From positions 744,001 through 808,000 of the forward strand of contig NC_011365.1 in the NCBI RefSeq assembly GCF_000021325.1: a DNA stretch of 64,000 nt, written 5' to 3'. This document shows, piece by piece, positions 17,049 through 26,976 of the stretch. The notes under the pieces were generated by a model that saw nothing but the letters and a program-made list of their open reading frames with translations, was not told the DNA's origin and made no database searches. The position numbers and the translations under genes were made by a program. The first letter of the stretch is position 1. Each line of letters opens with the position of its first letter. This stretch comes from Gluconacetobacter diazotrophicus PA1 5 (GTDB taxonomy: Bacteria; Pseudomonadota; Alphaproteobacteria; Acetobacterales; Acetobacteraceae).

Positions 17049-17193
17049 GTTTCGCCATTCCGCCGCATGATGATGCGCGGTCCGGCCGCCCGCGACATAT
17101 CATGCGATCCTTCGGCAGGAAATGCCGGCCATCCTGACCTAGAGTCGGGCCAGACGCCATCCCTCCCTCTCCCTGGCGGAGCCCGCACTATTC
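17049..17193. promoter_or_regulatory. Divergent promoter region lrp / alr-dadA
   Basis: A 145-base intergenic region between divergent start codons; expected to contain the promoters and Lrp binding sites. I see no convincing repeat beyond short stems such as GGCAGGAAATGCC near 17115. Confidence 0.35.
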
Positions 17194-18345
17194 ATGCCTG
17201 TTCCCCCCATTGCCGATACCGCATGGCCCCATGCCCGGGCCGGCGCGACCCTGACCATCGATCTTGATGCCATCCGGGCCAATTACCGCACGGTACGGAA
17301 CCTGGCCGCCGGCGCGGAATGCGCTGCGGTGGTCAAGGCCGACGCCTATGGGCTGGGGGCGGCCCGGGTCGCTCCGGCGCTGCAGGAGGAAGGAGCGCGG
17401 ACATTCTTCGTCGCGCATCTGGACGAGGGCATGGCGCTGCGACGCCATGTCAGCGCCGATGCGCGCATCATCGTCCTGCATGGCGCCGTGCCGGGGGCCG
17501 AGAAGGACTGTCTGCATGATGACCTGATCCCGGTCCTGAACAGTGTCGACCAGATCCAGCGCTGGCGCGGGTTGGCCCATGAGGCGGGCCGCGCATTGCC
17601 GTCGATCCTGCAACTGGATACCGGGATGTCGCGCTTCGGGCTGTCCGAGAACGAGATCCGCGCGATCGTGGCGGACCCGGACGGCCTGCGCGGGATCGAC
17701 CTGCGCCTGGTCATCAGCCACCTGGCCTGCGCGGACGACCCGGACGATCCAGCCAGTACCCGTCAGCGTGCGCGCCTGGTACGAATGCGCGCCCTGCTGC
17801 CCCCCGCGCCGGTCAGCCTGGCCGCCTCGTCGGGTGTCTTCCTGGGGCGGGACTTTCATTTCGATCTGGTCCGTCCCGGTGCGGCGCTGTACGGCGTGGC
17901 CCCCAACGCCGCTACCCCGAACCCGATGCGTCCGGTCGTACGCCTGCAGGCACGAATCCTGCAAACGCGCCATGTCAGCCCGAATGACGGGGTGGGTTAC
18001 GGCCTGACCTACCGCCCCAGTGCGATGCGGCGAATCGCGACGATCGCCACGGGCTATGCCGACGGTTTCATGCGCAGCGGTGCCGCCCGGGGCTGCGCCT
18101 GGCTGGGCGACATGCAACTGCCGGTGCTGGGCCGGATTTCGATGGATTCGATGACGGTCGACGTCACCGATGCCCCCGAAACGCTGACCCGGCCCGGCAC
18201 CATGGTAGACCTGCTGGGGCCGCGCCGTGGCGTCGACGACGTGGCCCGGGCGGCCGGCACCATCGGCTACGAAATCCTGACATCGCTGGGGCATCGCTAT
18301 CACCGCGCCTATGTCGCGGGCGGCTCCGACGCTTTTTCCTCCTGA
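17194..18345 (+). CDS. alr: Alanine racemase (catabolic DadX type)
   Basis: 383 residues, fold type III PLP enzyme. The PLP lysine lies in [13 protein letters not shown] (Lys48). [13 protein letters not shown] and the C-terminal domain motifs GVGYGLTY (catalytic Tyr269), [13 protein letters not shown] and [15 protein letters not shown] are all present. It interconverts L- and D-alanine. Immediately followed by D-amino acid dehydrogenase and divergent from an Lrp regulator, it is most likely the catabolic racemase feeding L-alanine into D-alanine oxidation; it could also supply D-alanine for the cell wall. Confidence 0.92.
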   Translation: MPVPPIADTAWPHARAGATLTIDLDAIRANYRTVRNLAAGAECAAVVKADAYGLGAARVAPALQEEGARTFFVAHLDEGMALRRHVSADARIIVLHGAVPGAEKDCLHDDLIPVLNSVDQIQRWRGLAHEAGRALPSILQLDTGMSRFGLSENEIRAIVADPDGLRGIDLRLVISHLACADDPDDPASTRQRARLVRMRALLPPAPVSLAASSGVFLGRDFHFDLVRPGAALYGVAPNAATPNPMRPVVRLQARILQTRHVSPNDGVGYGLTYRPSAMRRIATIATGYADGFMRSGAARGCAWLGDMQLPVLGRISMDSMTVDVTDAPETLTRPGTMVDLLGPRRGVDDVARAAGTIGYEILTSLGHRYHRAYVAGGSDAFSS

Positions 18346-18364
18346 CAGATCGGCACACAGGACC

Positions 18365-19618
18365 ATGAAGATCATCATTCTCGGCAGCGGCGTCGTGGGC
18401 GTGAGTTCCGCCTGGTACCTGGCGCAGGTTGGCCATTCGGTCACGGTCATCGACCGCCAGCCGGGTGCCGGGCTGGAAACCAGCTTTGCCAATGCCGGGC
18501 AGGTTTCGCCCGGCTATTCCTCGCCCTGGGCCGGCCCCGGGGTGCCGCTGAAAGCCGTGCGCTGGCTGATGATGAAGAACCGGCCCTTCGTCTTCTGGCC
18601 GATGCCGGACATCGGCCAATGGCGCTGGCTGGCGCAGATGCTGCAAAACTGCACGACCGCCGCCTATGACCGCAACAAGGGAAGGATGGTCCGCCTGGCT
18701 GAATACAGCCGCGACGTCCTGGGCGATCTGCGCGCCGCGACGGGCATCACCTACGACGACCGCCAGCAGGGAACGCTGCAGGTCTTTCGCACGCAGAAGC
18801 AACTGGACCATATCGGCGACGATCTGCGGGTCCTCGACCAGTACCAGGTCCCGTACGAGGTGCTGGACACCGCCGGCTGTATCCATGCCGAACCCGGCTT
18901 GAGCGGGGCGCGGGAGAAGATCGTGGGCGGCCTGCGCCTGCCCGGGGATGAAACCGGCGACGCCTTCCAGTTCACCCAGCGCCTGGCCGCGATGGCGGCG
19001 GAGCGGGGCGTGACCTTCCTGTACGACACGACCATCCGCGCCCTGCGGCGCGAGGGCGGGCGCATCACCGGCGTGGACACCAGCCGGGGCATGCTGGAAG
19101 CCGATGCCTATGTGCTGTCGCTGGGCAGTTTCTCGCCGGCCATGGTGCGGGCGCTGGGGCTGGACCTGCCGATCTATCCGGTCAAGGGCTATTCCATCAC
19201 CGCCCCGATCCTGGATGCCGCGCGCGCGCCGGTATCCACGGTGATGGACGAGACATTCAAGATCGGCATCACCCGGCTGGGCGACCGCATCCGCGTGGGC
19301 GGCACGGCGGAACTGGCCGGATTCAGCACCAGCCTGCGCGCGCCCCGCCGGGCCACGCTGGAGCATTCCCTGACCGACCTGTTCGCGGGCGCGGGCGACG
19401 TGCCGGCCGCCACCTTCTGGACCGGCCTGCGCCCGATGACCCCCGACGGCACGCCCATCGTCGGCCGGACGGAGATCGGCAACCTGTACCTGAATACCGG
19501 GCACGGCACGCTGGGTTGGACCATGGCGTGCGGGTCGGGCCGGGTCCTGGCCGACATCATGTCGGGCCGCACGCCCGACATCGCGCATGAAGACCTGGCG
19601 CTGGCCCGGTATCGCTGA
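18365..19618 (+). CDS. dadA: D-amino acid dehydrogenase
   Basis: 417 residues. FAD-binding Rossmann motif [20 protein letters not shown] at the start, then [22 protein letters not shown], a DadA hallmark, and the C-terminal [21 protein letters not shown]. It oxidises D-alanine and other D-amino acids to oxo acids and ammonia and passes electrons to the respiratory chain at the inner membrane. It is 19 bases after alr. The ATG at 18365 aligns with the family; the in-frame upstream extension lies in the alr gene. A strong hairpin follows the stop. Confidence 0.93.
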   Translation: MKIIILGSGVVGVSSAWYLAQVGHSVTVIDRQPGAGLETSFANAGQVSPGYSSPWAGPGVPLKAVRWLMMKNRPFVFWPMPDIGQWRWLAQMLQNCTTAAYDRNKGRMVRLAEYSRDVLGDLRAATGITYDDRQQGTLQVFRTQKQLDHIGDDLRVLDQYQVPYEVLDTAGCIHAEPGLSGAREKIVGGLRLPGDETGDAFQFTQRLAAMAAERGVTFLYDTTIRALRREGGRITGVDTSRGMLEADAYVLSLGSFSPAMVRALGLDLPIYPVKGYSITAPILDAARAPVSTVMDETFKIGITRLGDRIRVGGTAELAGFSTSLRAPRRATLEHSLTDLFAGAGDVPAATFWTGLRPMTPDGTPIVGRTEIGNLYLNTGHGTLGWTMACGSGRVLADIMSGRTPDIAHEDLALARYR

Positions 19619-19629
19619 AGAGCCCGATC

Positions 19630-19668
19630 GTTCAGGGGCGGTTACGCCGAGGCCACGCGCCCCTGAAC
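19630..19668 (+). terminator. Terminator-like hairpin after dadA
   Basis: Perfect 11-bp arms GTTCAGGGGCG (19630-19640) and CGCCCCTGAAC (19658-19668). The outer end of the IS21 element begins at the next base. Confidence 0.65.
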
Positions 19669-19754
19669 TGTTAATTTCTGCTGAGATTTGACCCTGGGTT
19701 TTCATCGAGAACTGACCCGGCCTTTGGTTATCTCTGCTATGTTTTATGGGCTGG

Positions 19755-20525
19755 TCAAGCGGTTGCCTTTTCCTTCCGGTTCCTGGGGGCGGCGGAGCTT
19801 GCGCGGAACCGGTAGCTGTCATTTCCGGTTTCGAGGATATGACAGTGGTGGGTAAGGCGATCGAGCAGGGCTGTCGTCATTTTGGGATCACCGAAGACTT
19901 CGCCCCATTCGCTGAAGCTCAGATTGATGACGCTGGTGCGCTCGTAGAGACGGCTGAGGAGATGGAACAGCAGGGCACCGCCTGATGCGCTGAACGGCAA
20001 ATAGCCAAGTTCGTCCAGGATCACGAGATCGAGGCGCAGGAGACGTTCCGCGATCTGTCCTGCGCGATTGGCGGTTTTTTCCTGTTCGAGGGCGTTGACG
20101 AGGTCGACCGTGGACCAGAACCGTATCTTCTTGCGGTGATGTTCGATCGCCTGCACGGCAAGTGCGGTGGCCAGATGGGTCTTGCCGGTTCCTGGTCCAC
20201 CAATGAGGACGACGTTGTCGGCACGGTCGATGAAATCCCCGGCATGGAGTTGACGGACCATGGCCTCGTTGACCTCGGCGGCCGAGAAATCGAACCCTGC
20301 CAAATCTTTGTAGGCCGGGAACCTGGCAGTCTTGGTTTGATAGGCGATGGAGCGCACCTCTCGCTCGGCGAGTTCCGCCTTCAAAAGCTGGGAGAGGACG
20401 GGGATGGCGGCCTCGAATGCCGGCGCACCCTGTTCGGTCAGTTCGGCCGTGGCCTGGGCCATGCCATACATCCGCAGGCCGCGCAGCATGACGACGAGGG
20501 CACCGGCCGCGGGATCATGACGCAT
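19755..20525 (-). CDS. istB: IS21 helper ATPase IstB
   Basis: About 256 residues from ATG 20525 (the frame extends to 20552). An AAA+ ATPase: Walker [10 protein letters not shown], Walker [12 protein letters not shown], sensor region [14 protein letters not shown], and C-terminal [18 protein letters not shown], all standard for IstB. It assembles on DNA and stimulates the IstA transposase. It overlaps the end of istA by 11 bases. Confidence 0.92.
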   Translation of the reverse strand: MRHDPAAGALVVMLRGLRMYGMAQATAELTEQGAPAFEAAIPVLSQLLKAELAEREVRSIAYQTKTARFPAYKDLAGFDFSAAEVNEAMVRQLHAGDFIDRADNVVLIGGPGTGKTHLATALAVQAIEHHRKKIRFWSTVDLVNALEQEKTANRAGQIAERLLRLDLVILDELGYLPFSASGGALLFHLLSRLYERTSVINLSFSEWGEVFGDPKMTTALLDRLTHHCHILETGNDSYRFRASSAAPRNRKEKATA

Positions 20526-22038
20526 GACGGGCCTCCCCGCGCAGGGCGTCATACCGTCCGGTATCGGCCTGAGGCTCGCGTTCGAGCACCAATGCCTGCG
20601 GCGCGTCGAGCCTGGGTGCTCCTGTTTTCTTGGCGTCCGTCAGACGATGCAACGTATTGAGGACGTGTGTCTTGGTGGCTACTCCCTCCTCGAGCGCGAG
20701 TTCAACCGCGCAAAGCACGGCCTGCTCATCATGCTGCAGCACCAGGGCGAGGATCTCGACCATTTCCCGGTCGCCGCCCGTGCGCCGGAGGAGGTGCGTC
20801 TGCAGCGTCCGGAACGCCTCGGGCAATTCAGAGAAGGGCGCGCCATTGCGCAAGGCCCCGGGTTTGCGCTGGAGCACCGCCAAGTAATGCCGCCAGTCAT
20901 AGATCGTGCGACCGGGCACGCCGTGGGACCGCTCGACGATCCGGGGATGTTCGCATAGGATCCGCCCCTCGGCCGCGATCACCAACCGGTCGGGATAGAC
21001 GCGCAGGCTGACCGGCCGATTGGCAAAAGAGGCGGGCACACTGTAGCGGTTGCTTTCGAACTGCACGAGGCAAGTCGGCGAAACCCGTTTGGTATGTTCG
21101 ACGAACCCGTCGAACGGGCGCCCTGGAACCATCAGGTGAGGCACTTCCGCCGCATGGGCCTCGGCGAGGCTGCCGGGCAATTCGACATGCCTCAAGATAG
21201 TCCAACGTTCCCGGCAACGCGCCTCGAGCCAGACGTTCAGGGAGGCCAGATCAGGAAAATGCGGCATCTCCTGCCAGATCTGCCGCCGGGCGTCCTGGAC
21301 GGTCTTCTCGATTTGACCTTTCTCCCAACCCGCTGCCGGATTGCAGAACTCCGCCTCGAACAGATAATGGCTCACCAGGGCCGAAAAACGCAGATTGACC
21401 TGGCGGACCTTGCCGGGCCCAACCCGGTCCACGGCGGTTTTCATATTGTCAAAAATACCTCGACGCGGCACCCCGCCCAAAACGCGAAAGGCTTCCGTCA
21501 GCGCGTCGAACAGCATCTCGTGAGTCTGGAGCGGATACGCCCGCAGAATGAAGGCCCGGCTGTAGGACAGCTTGGTGTGGGCGACCTGCAGCTTGACGCG
21601 CCGCCCCCCGATCACCGCCCAGTCCTCTCCCCAGTCGAACTGGAAGGCCTCTCCGGGTTGAAAGCGCAACGGAACGAACACGCCGCGTCCCGTCGTCTGC
21701 CGCGCCCTTTGCTGTTCCGCCTTCCAGTTCCGGATAAAGGCCGCAACCCGTCCATACGATCCGTCATAACCCAGCGCTACAAGATCCACATGCAGGCGCC
21801 GCCCCGTGCGGCGCTGCTTGCGCGACTTTGACGTCTCCAGAGCAAGCCAGGTCGCCAGTTTCTCCGCAAACGGGTCCAGCCGGCTCGGACGCTCGGCAAC
21901 CTTGAACTGCGGCTCAACCGTCTCCGCCCGGAGATACTTGCGGATCGTGTTGCGCGACAATCGCGTCCGACGCTCAATCTCGCGGATCGGTACATGATCC
22001 CGGTAATGCCACCGCCGGATCACACTCAACAATTCCAT
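20515..22038 (-). CDS. istA: IS21-family transposase IstA
   Basis: 507 residues from ATG 22038, which has AAAGGAGTG upstream. N-terminal helix-turn-helix ([20 protein letters not shown]), then an RNase H-type DDE core with [24 protein letters not shown] and [15 protein letters not shown], and a C-terminal beta-barrel ([30 protein letters not shown]). The gene appears intact, so the element may be functional. Confidence 0.92.
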   Translation of the reverse strand: MELLSVIRRWHYRDHVPIREIERRTRLSRNTIRKYLRAETVEPQFKVAERPSRLDPFAEKLATWLALETSKSRKQRRTGRRLHVDLVALGYDGSYGRVAAFIRNWKAEQQRARQTTGRGVFVPLRFQPGEAFQFDWGEDWAVIGGRRVKLQVAHTKLSYSRAFILRAYPLQTHEMLFDALTEAFRVLGGVPRRGIFDNMKTAVDRVGPGKVRQVNLRFSALVSHYLFEAEFCNPAAGWEKGQIEKTVQDARRQIWQEMPHFPDLASLNVWLEARCRERWTILRHVELPGSLAEAHAAEVPHLMVPGRPFDGFVEHTKRVSPTCLVQFESNRYSVPASFANRPVSLRVYPDRLVIAAEGRILCEHPRIVERSHGVPGRTIYDWRHYLAVLQRKPGALRNGAPFSELPEAFRTLQTHLLRRTGGDREMVEILALVLQHDEQAVLCAVELALEEGVATKTHVLNTLHRLTDAKKTGAPRLDAPQALVLEREPQADTGRYDALRGEARHAS

Positions 22039-22253
22039 GCTGATCACTCCTTTAACCCCCGGACAGTTGCTCCGGGGAAGTGTCAGACACGGGTCAATTC
22101 TCAATGAAAATTTCCGCCCCTACAGGGTCAGTTCTCGCTGGAAATCAACAGATCGGGACCCTGGTGACCGATACGCGCGGGGTGATCGAGGCCTATGTGT
22201 TTGGTCCCGGGATTTGGTGGTGCATTATTTTCACATGAGTGGAAGGATGCGCT

Positions 22254-23270
22254 ATGGGCCAGGTTCACCACGGAAGCGCCACGACGACAGCGGCAGTCCG
22301 TCGAGCGATACAACATAGTCAAGAGAGCCTGAGGGTTCTGGCGAAACGCTACGGGATCAACCCGAAGACGGTCGCCAAATGGAAGGGGCGGACCGATACG
22401 TCGGATCGACGCACCGGTCCGAAGGTCGCATCCTCAACCATCCTGTCGACCGAAGAAGAAGCGATCGTTGTGGCCTTCCGTCGCCATACCCTGCTGCCTC
22501 TTGATGATTGCCTTTATGCGCTTCAGGCGACGATCCCGCATCTGACGCGATCTTCCCTGCACCGTTGTTTTCAGCGCCATGGGATCAGCCGCCTTCCCTG
22601 CACCGTTGTTTTCAGCGCCATGGGATCAGCCGCCTGCCCGAGACCGAAGGCGACAAACCAAAACGGTCGAAGTTCAAGAGTTATCCGATCGGCTATTTTC
22701 ACATCGACATTGCTGAAGTCCGCACTGAAATGGGGCGCCTTTATCTTCTGGTGGCGATCGACCGGACCTCGAAATTCGCTTTTGTCCAATTGCACGAGAA
22801 AGCGACACGTCGCGTTGCCGGTGACTTCCTGCGTGCTCTGGCCGCTGCGGTTCCCTACCGCATCCATACCGTGCTGACCGATAACGGCACGCATTTTACC
22901 GATCCGGCCGGCAATGGATGGACACCCGAAGACATCAAGGCCATGCGGGCGGATGGTGTCCTGTTCCGGTGCCACTCTTTTGAACTGGCCTGTGCTGATC
23001 TCGATATCGAGCATCGACTGACAAAGCCGCGACATCCCTGGACGAATGGCCAGGTCGAGAGGATGAACCGCACGATCAAGGACGCCACCGTCAAGCGCTT
23101 CTACTACGAAACACATGACCAGTTGCGTCAACACCTCGCCGACTTCGTTACCGCCTACAATTTCGCCCGCAGGCTCAAGACCCTGCGCGGCCTCACTCCA
23201 TATGAATTCATTTGTCAGCAGTGGGAAAAAGAACCATCACGGTTCATACATAATCCGCACCACCAAATCC
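22254..23270 (+). pseudogene. IS481-like transposase, frameshifted by a 41-bp duplication
   Basis: The start MGQVHHGSATTTAAVRRAIQ and the helix-turn-helix region match the intact copy, but a duplication at 22553-22634 shifts the frame after HGISRLP. The DDE core (HIDIAEVRTEMGRLYLLVAIDR; LTDNGTHFT; HPWTNGQVERMN) continues in another frame. Without a frameshift event it cannot make full transposase. At its 3' end the frame has no stop inside the element and runs into host sequence. Confidence 0.85.
22553..22634. repeat. 41-bp perfect tandem duplication inside IS481-like copy 1
   Basis: Units 22553-22593 and 22594-22634 are identical, each beginning TTCCCTGCACCG and ending CAGCCGCC. The intact element at 42.5 kb has one unit. 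41 is not a multiple of three, so the transposase frame is broken. Confidence 0.9.
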
Positions 23271-23888
23271 CGGGACAAAACACCCTATGTCGACGAGGCC
23301 GACATCGACCAGTTGCGCGTCGGCGCACGGGCCTGGTTCCGGGCGCCGGGATCGGACGTCCCGGCGACGGACGCGCGGGTGGCGTCGATCTCGGCGGCCT
23401 CGATCCGGGAACTGGATTCGCCCGAGGCCGCGTCGGTCTATGGCGGCCATGTCCAGGCCCGCAAGGACGAGGCGGGGCGCCTGATTCCCGACAGCGCGAT
23501 CTATCGCGTCATCCTGGTGCCGGATCAGGAAACGCCGGGACACGGGGCCGGCGGCGCGGCCCTGCGCCAGCCCGGCGTCGCGATCATCCAGTGCCGGCCC
23601 GTGTCATTGCTGGCACGCGTCTATCGCAAGACGGTCTCGCTGCTGATGGGGGAAGCCGGCTTTTAAGGTTCCGCCAGCCTCCTGGCACACGACTTGCGGG
23701 CGGCGGGACCCTGCGATATCGTCCGGCCCGCATCCAGAGTCGGGTCACGCCCCGGCACCAACCTGCATCCGAGCAAGGTGGCGTTCCCGTGACGGGAAGA
23801 TGTGGCCGATCCGGCAAAAAACGGACCCCAGCCGCACGCCATGATCCTCGCGATGCGCGACATCGGACGAGGAAAGGCCTTTACCGCA

Positions 23889-24929
23889 ATGCCCCAGACG
23901 CAGCAGTTCGCCAGCGACAATTACGCCGGTATCTGTCCCGAAGCCCTGCGTGCGATGGAAGACGCCAATCGCGGGTCCGCCCAGGCCTATGGTGACGATC
24001 CCTGGACGGTCCGCGCGGCCGATGCGTTTCGCGCGACCTTCGAGACCGATTGCGAGCTGTTCTTCGTCTTCAACGGCACGGCCGCCAATTCGCTGGCCCT
24101 GGCCGCGCTGTGCCAGTCGTACGAAAGCATCATCGCCGCCGACATCGCCCATGTCGAAACCGACGAATGCGGGGCGCCGGAATTCTTTTCCAACGGCGCC
24201 AAGATCCTGGTCGGGCGGACCGAAAACGGCAAGCTGACGCCGGAGACGATCCGCGGCTTCGCGCGGGGACGCACCGACATCCATTTCCCGCGTCCGCGCG
24301 CCGTCACCATCACCCAGCCCACCGAGACCGGCCAGGTCTACAGCCTGGAGGAAATCCGCGCCGTCGCCGCCACCTGCCGCGAACTGGGGCTGAAGCTGCA
24401 TATGGATGGCGCGCGATTCGCCAATGCCGTCGAAAGCCTGGGCTGCACCCCGGCCGACATGACGTGGCGTTCCGGGGTGGACGTGCTGAGCTTCGGCGGC
24501 ACCAAGAACGGCATGGCGATCGGCGAGGCGGTGATCTTCTTCAACCGCTCCCTGGCCGAAGGGTTCGATTATCGCTGCAAGCAGGCCGGCCAACTGGCAT
24601 CCAAGATGCGCTTCCTGTCCGCGCCCTGGGCCGTGATGTTCGAAACCGGCGCATGGCGCGCGAATGCCGCCCATGCCAATGCCTGCGCCCGTCACTTCGC
24701 CGATCAGGTCGCGGACCTGCCGGGGGTGGAGGTGCAGTTTCCCGTCGAGGCGAACGCGGTATTCCTGAAGCTGCCCCCCGAGACGACCGCGGCGCTGCGG
24801 GCGCGCGGCTGGCTGTTCTATACCTTCATCGGTGACAGTGCCCGCTTCATGTTCGCCTGGGATTCGGAGCGTGCGCGCATCGACGCGCTGGCGGCGGACC
24901 TGCGCGCCATCACCCGCACGCCGGCATGA
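23889..24929 (+). CDS. ltaE: Low-specificity L-threonine aldolase
   Basis: 346 residues from ATG 23889, fold type I PLP enzyme. ASDNYAGICPEAL near the N-terminus, FVFNGTAANSLAL, HMDGARFANA and SFGGTKNG with the Schiff-base Lys206 are present. It cleaves L-threonine or L-allo-threonine to glycine and acetaldehyde. The frame can extend to 23802 but the family starts near the chosen ATG. It overlaps the downstream exporter gene by ATGA, suggesting coordinated control of threonine or related amino acids. Confidence 0.9.
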   Translation: MPQTQQFASDNYAGICPEALRAMEDANRGSAQAYGDDPWTVRAADAFRATFETDCELFFVFNGTAANSLALAALCQSYESIIAADIAHVETDECGAPEFFSNGAKILVGRTENGKLTPETIRGFARGRTDIHFPRPRAVTITQPTETGQVYSLEEIRAVAATCRELGLKLHMDGARFANAVESLGCTPADMTWRSGVDVLSFGGTKNGMAIGEAVIFFNRSLAEGFDYRCKQAGQLASKMRFLSAPWAVMFETGAWRANAAHANACARHFADQVADLPGVEVQFPVEANAVFLKLPPETTAALRARGWLFYTFIGDSARFMFAWDSERARIDALAADLRAITRTPA

Positions 24930-25549
24930 CGCTGCAATCCTGGCTGCTCTACCTGAACGCAGTGTTCCTGCTGTCGGCCATTCCCGGGCCGAACATGACG
25001 CACATCATGACCGTCAGCGTCCGAAACGGCATCTGGCGGACCGTGCCGGGCATGGTCGGATGCCTGCTGGCGCTGGTCGCGCTGATGGGCGCATCGGCAT
25101 TGGGACTCAGCGCCGTGCTGACGGCGTCGCCCACCCTGTTCAGGGTCCTGAAATTCGCCGGCGCGTTCTATCTGGTCCAGATGGGCGTGCGGGCCTGGCT
25201 GGATCGCGGGTCGGCCCCGGCGGGGCCGGACGCGGCCGTTCCCCTGGCGTGGCATTCCACGCTGGGCACGTCCTTCCTGGTCGGGGCCAGCAACCCCAAG
25301 GCCATCATCTTCGCGGCATCGTTCCTGCCGCAATTCATCAACCCCACGGCGCCGCAGGCCCCGCAATACGGGCTGCTGGTCGCGACCTCGGCCGTGGTCG
25401 AGACGCTGTGGTATCTGATCTATGCCAGCAGCGGCGCACGCCTGGCCGTCGTGCTGACCCGCGCCGTGTGGCGGCGGCGCGTGCAGCGGTTCAGTGGCGC
25501 GCTGTTCATCCTGTTCGGCTTCGCGCTGCTGCTGCACGATCCGAAATAG
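24926..25549 (+). CDS. LysE/RhtB-family amino acid exporter
   Basis: 207 residues with about six transmembrane helices and the family motif LSAIPGPNMTHIMTVSVRNG near the N-terminus, then GASNPKAIIFAASFLPQFI. RhtB-type proteins export threonine, homoserine or other amino acids. It starts inside the threonine aldolase stop (ATGA), so the pair probably disposes of threonine by cleavage and efflux. Confidence 0.88.
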   Translation: MTLQSWLLYLNAVFLLSAIPGPNMTHIMTVSVRNGIWRTVPGMVGCLLALVALMGASALGLSAVLTASPTLFRVLKFAGAFYLVQMGVRAWLDRGSAPAGPDAAVPLAWHSTLGTSFLVGASNPKAIIFAASFLPQFINPTAPQAPQYGLLVATSAVVETLWYLIYASSGARLAVVLTRAVWRRRVQRFSGALFILFGFALLLHDPK

Positions 25550-25559
25550 AACGGGCCCG

Positions 25560-26411
25560 TCATAGATCCGGGATCGTCACCCGCCCTTCGATACGAGTCA
25601 CCGTTTCGCCGCCGATCCAGATATCGGACCCGATCCGGGTCACCGTAACACGCCCCATACGGCCCAGCGCGGCCCCCTGGCTGGCGACATAGGCCGGCGG
25701 CGCCAGTCCGCTGCCGATCATCCAGATCGCGAGGCCGGCATTCAGGCTGCCGGTCACGGGGTCCTCGAACCCGTCCACGCCGCCGCAGATCCCCCGGACC
25801 TCGAACTGCGCGCCGTCACCGTCCACCGCCTTGTCCCACGGGGCCACGATGCCGACCTGCAGGTCCCCCAGCGCGCGGAAATCCGGCCGGACCGCCAGCA
25901 CGTCCGCCCGGCCGCGCAGCATGACGGCCACCCAGCCGGGGCCGTTATCCACCCAGTTCGACGCCACGACCGCATCGGGCGGCAGGTTCAGCCCGCGCGT
26001 CACCGCCGCCAGCACCTCCGCCCCGACCGGTCCGGCACGGCGCAACGTGGGGGCCGCGAAGGCCAGCCTGTCGCCATCGCGGCGAATGCGCACCAGCCCG
26101 GCGGCGCAGTCCTGCACCACGTCCCTGCCCTGCGGCACGCCGCCCATGGACAGCCAGACATGGCAGGACCCCAGGGTGGGATGTCCGGCGAAGGGCAGTT
26201 CCTGGTGCGGCGTGAAGATCCGCACGCGATAATCCGCGTCCGGCCGGGTGGGCTTCAGCAGGAACGTCGTCTCGCTGAGATTCATCCAGTTCGCGAAGGC
26301 GGCCATCTGCCCGTCGCTCAGCCCGTCAGCCCCGATGACGACCGCCAGCGGATTGCCCTTCAGCGGCCGTGCCGCGAAGACATCGACCTGGCGAAATGCT
26401 AATTCTGTCAT
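25560..26411 (-). CDS. PhzF-family isomerase/epimerase-like protein
   Basis: 283 residues from ATG 26411. VDVFAARPLKGNPLAVV at the start, MNLSETTFLL with the probable catalytic Glu, FTPHQELPFAGHPTLGS and the C-terminal GFEDPVTGSLNAGLA are PhzF-family signatures. PhzF itself isomerises a phenazine precursor; no phenazine genes are here, so the substrate is unknown. The frame extends further upstream (to 26549) over poorly conserved sequence. It is downstream of a UrcA-like gene and convergent with the exporter. Confidence 0.85.
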   Translation of the reverse strand: MTELAFRQVDVFAARPLKGNPLAVVIGADGLSDGQMAAFANWMNLSETTFLLKPTRPDADYRVRIFTPHQELPFAGHPTLGSCHVWLSMGGVPQGRDVVQDCAAGLVRIRRDGDRLAFAAPTLRRAGPVGAEVLAAVTRGLNLPPDAVVASNWVDNGPGWVAVMLRGRADVLAVRPDFRALGDLQVGIVAPWDKAVDGDGAQFEVRGICGGVDGFEDPVTGSLNAGLAIWMIGSGLAPPAYVASQGAALGRMGRVTVTRIGSDIWIGGETVTRIEGRVTIPDL

Positions 26412-26458
26412 GTTGCTGTTCCCGATTCCCATACCATCCATCCGTTTACGCCCGGCTG

Positions 26459-26890
26459 TCAGGACGGCAGGCCGTCCTGTCGCAGAGCCTGGTCCAGCGC
26501 CGGTGCGTGGATGCGCGCCACCGCGCGCAGCACGCCCTGCCGCCGGCAATCGGACTGCTCGGCGGCGGCGCGCAGCCCGTCCAGGCTGGTGGAGTCGGCA
26601 CCGCAGGCCGCCAGCGCGGTCCGGTCCAGCCGTGCCAGCAGCAGACGCGCATGTGCTACATCCCGGATATCGGCCGCGCTGTATGCCACCCGGATCGCCA
26701 CCGGGGCGCCGTCATCGTCCTGCCCGTGTGCCGGTCCGTGAAGGACCAGCAGAACCAGCAGTCCCAGAACGATGATCAGACCGATCCCCGCCGCCTCGAC
26801 ATACGGCCAGAAGCGATCCGCCGCTCCGTTTCCGGCGGTCCGGGCCGGAGAGCCGGCGCCCTGCCTGTTTTTTCCTGTGATGGACATCAT
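26459..26890 (-). CDS. UrcA-family protein with N-terminal membrane anchor
   Basis: 143 residues. A hydrophobic segment at about 34-55 (GIGLIIVLGLLVLLVLHG) precedes a periplasmic part with the UrcA pattern: VAIRVAYSAADIRDVAHARLLLARLDRTALAACG, a second Cys in SDCRR, and AVARIHAPALDQAL. Two cysteines could form a disulfide. UrcA proteins are small exported proteins of unknown function in alphaproteobacteria. The gene is divergent from a MocR regulator. Confidence 0.7.
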   Translation of the reverse strand: MMSITGKNRQGAGSPARTAGNGAADRFWPYVEAAGIGLIIVLGLLVLLVLHGPAHGQDDDGAPVAIRVAYSAADIRDVAHARLLLARLDRTALAACGADSTSLDGLRAAAEQSDCRRQGVLRAVARIHAPALDQALRQDGLPS

Positions 26891-26927
26891 CGACTATCCT
26901 CCTGGATGATGAAGAGGCCTCCGCTTC

Positions 26928-26945
26928 AATTGTATTAGTACAATT
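26928..26945. promoter_or_regulatory. AATTGTA-N4-TACAATT palindrome upstream of urcA
   Basis: Perfect 7-bp arms separated by TTAG, about 38 bases before the UrcA-like start, in the urcA/mocR intergenic region. It is a plausible operator; the regulator is not known. Confidence 0.5.
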
Positions 26946-26976
26946 TCGTCGTTCTCTTCATTTCTTGAGTTTTCAT

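Larger units (their letters stand above)
19669..22150 (-). mobile_element. IS21-family insertion sequence, about 2.48 kb
   Basis: Ends show related inverted repeats, TGTTAATTTCTGCTGAGA at 19669 and TGTTGATTTCCAGCGAGA on the complement from 22150, both continuing to TGACCCTG. A second copy of the pattern ATCGAGAACTGACCC / ATTGAGAATTGACCC lies just inside each end, as expected for the multiple transposase sites of IS21. It carries istA and istB. Flanking bases do not match (TGAAC left, GATCG right), so one side was rearranged after insertion. Confidence 0.85.
22198..23282 (+). mobile_element. IS481-like insertion sequence, copy 1 (damaged), 1085 bp
   Basis: Ends TGTTTGGTCCCGGGATTTGG and the complementary TGTTTTGTCCCGGGATTTGG give near-perfect inverted repeats. 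The element is the same as the 1044-bp copy at 42533-43576 apart from a 41-bp internal tandem duplication. It interrupts an HlyD-like gene; CCTATG precedes the left end and follows the right end after one extra C. Confidence 0.85.
22151..23666 (+). pseudogene. Truncated HlyD-like adaptor gene, split by an IS481-like element
   Basis: Bases 22151-22197 encode IGTLVTDTRGVIEAY and 23283-23666 continue YVDEADIDQLRVGARAWFRAP through to SLLARVYRKTVSLLMGEAGF, a C-terminus typical of HlyD-type membrane-fusion proteins, including those joined to M50-like peptidase domains. Removing the insertion and one target repeat (CCTATG) restores a single frame, with one extra C at the right junction. The whole 5' part is gone, ending exactly at the right edge of IS21. 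The exact subfamily is inferred from the tail only. Confidence 0.6.

Noticed and set aside
22508-23995. 495-codon open frame running from the IS481-like element into following DNA
   Set aside because: It arises because the element lacks its own stop and copy 1 is frameshifted; past 23283 it reads the HlyD remnant and the aldolase gene out of frame.
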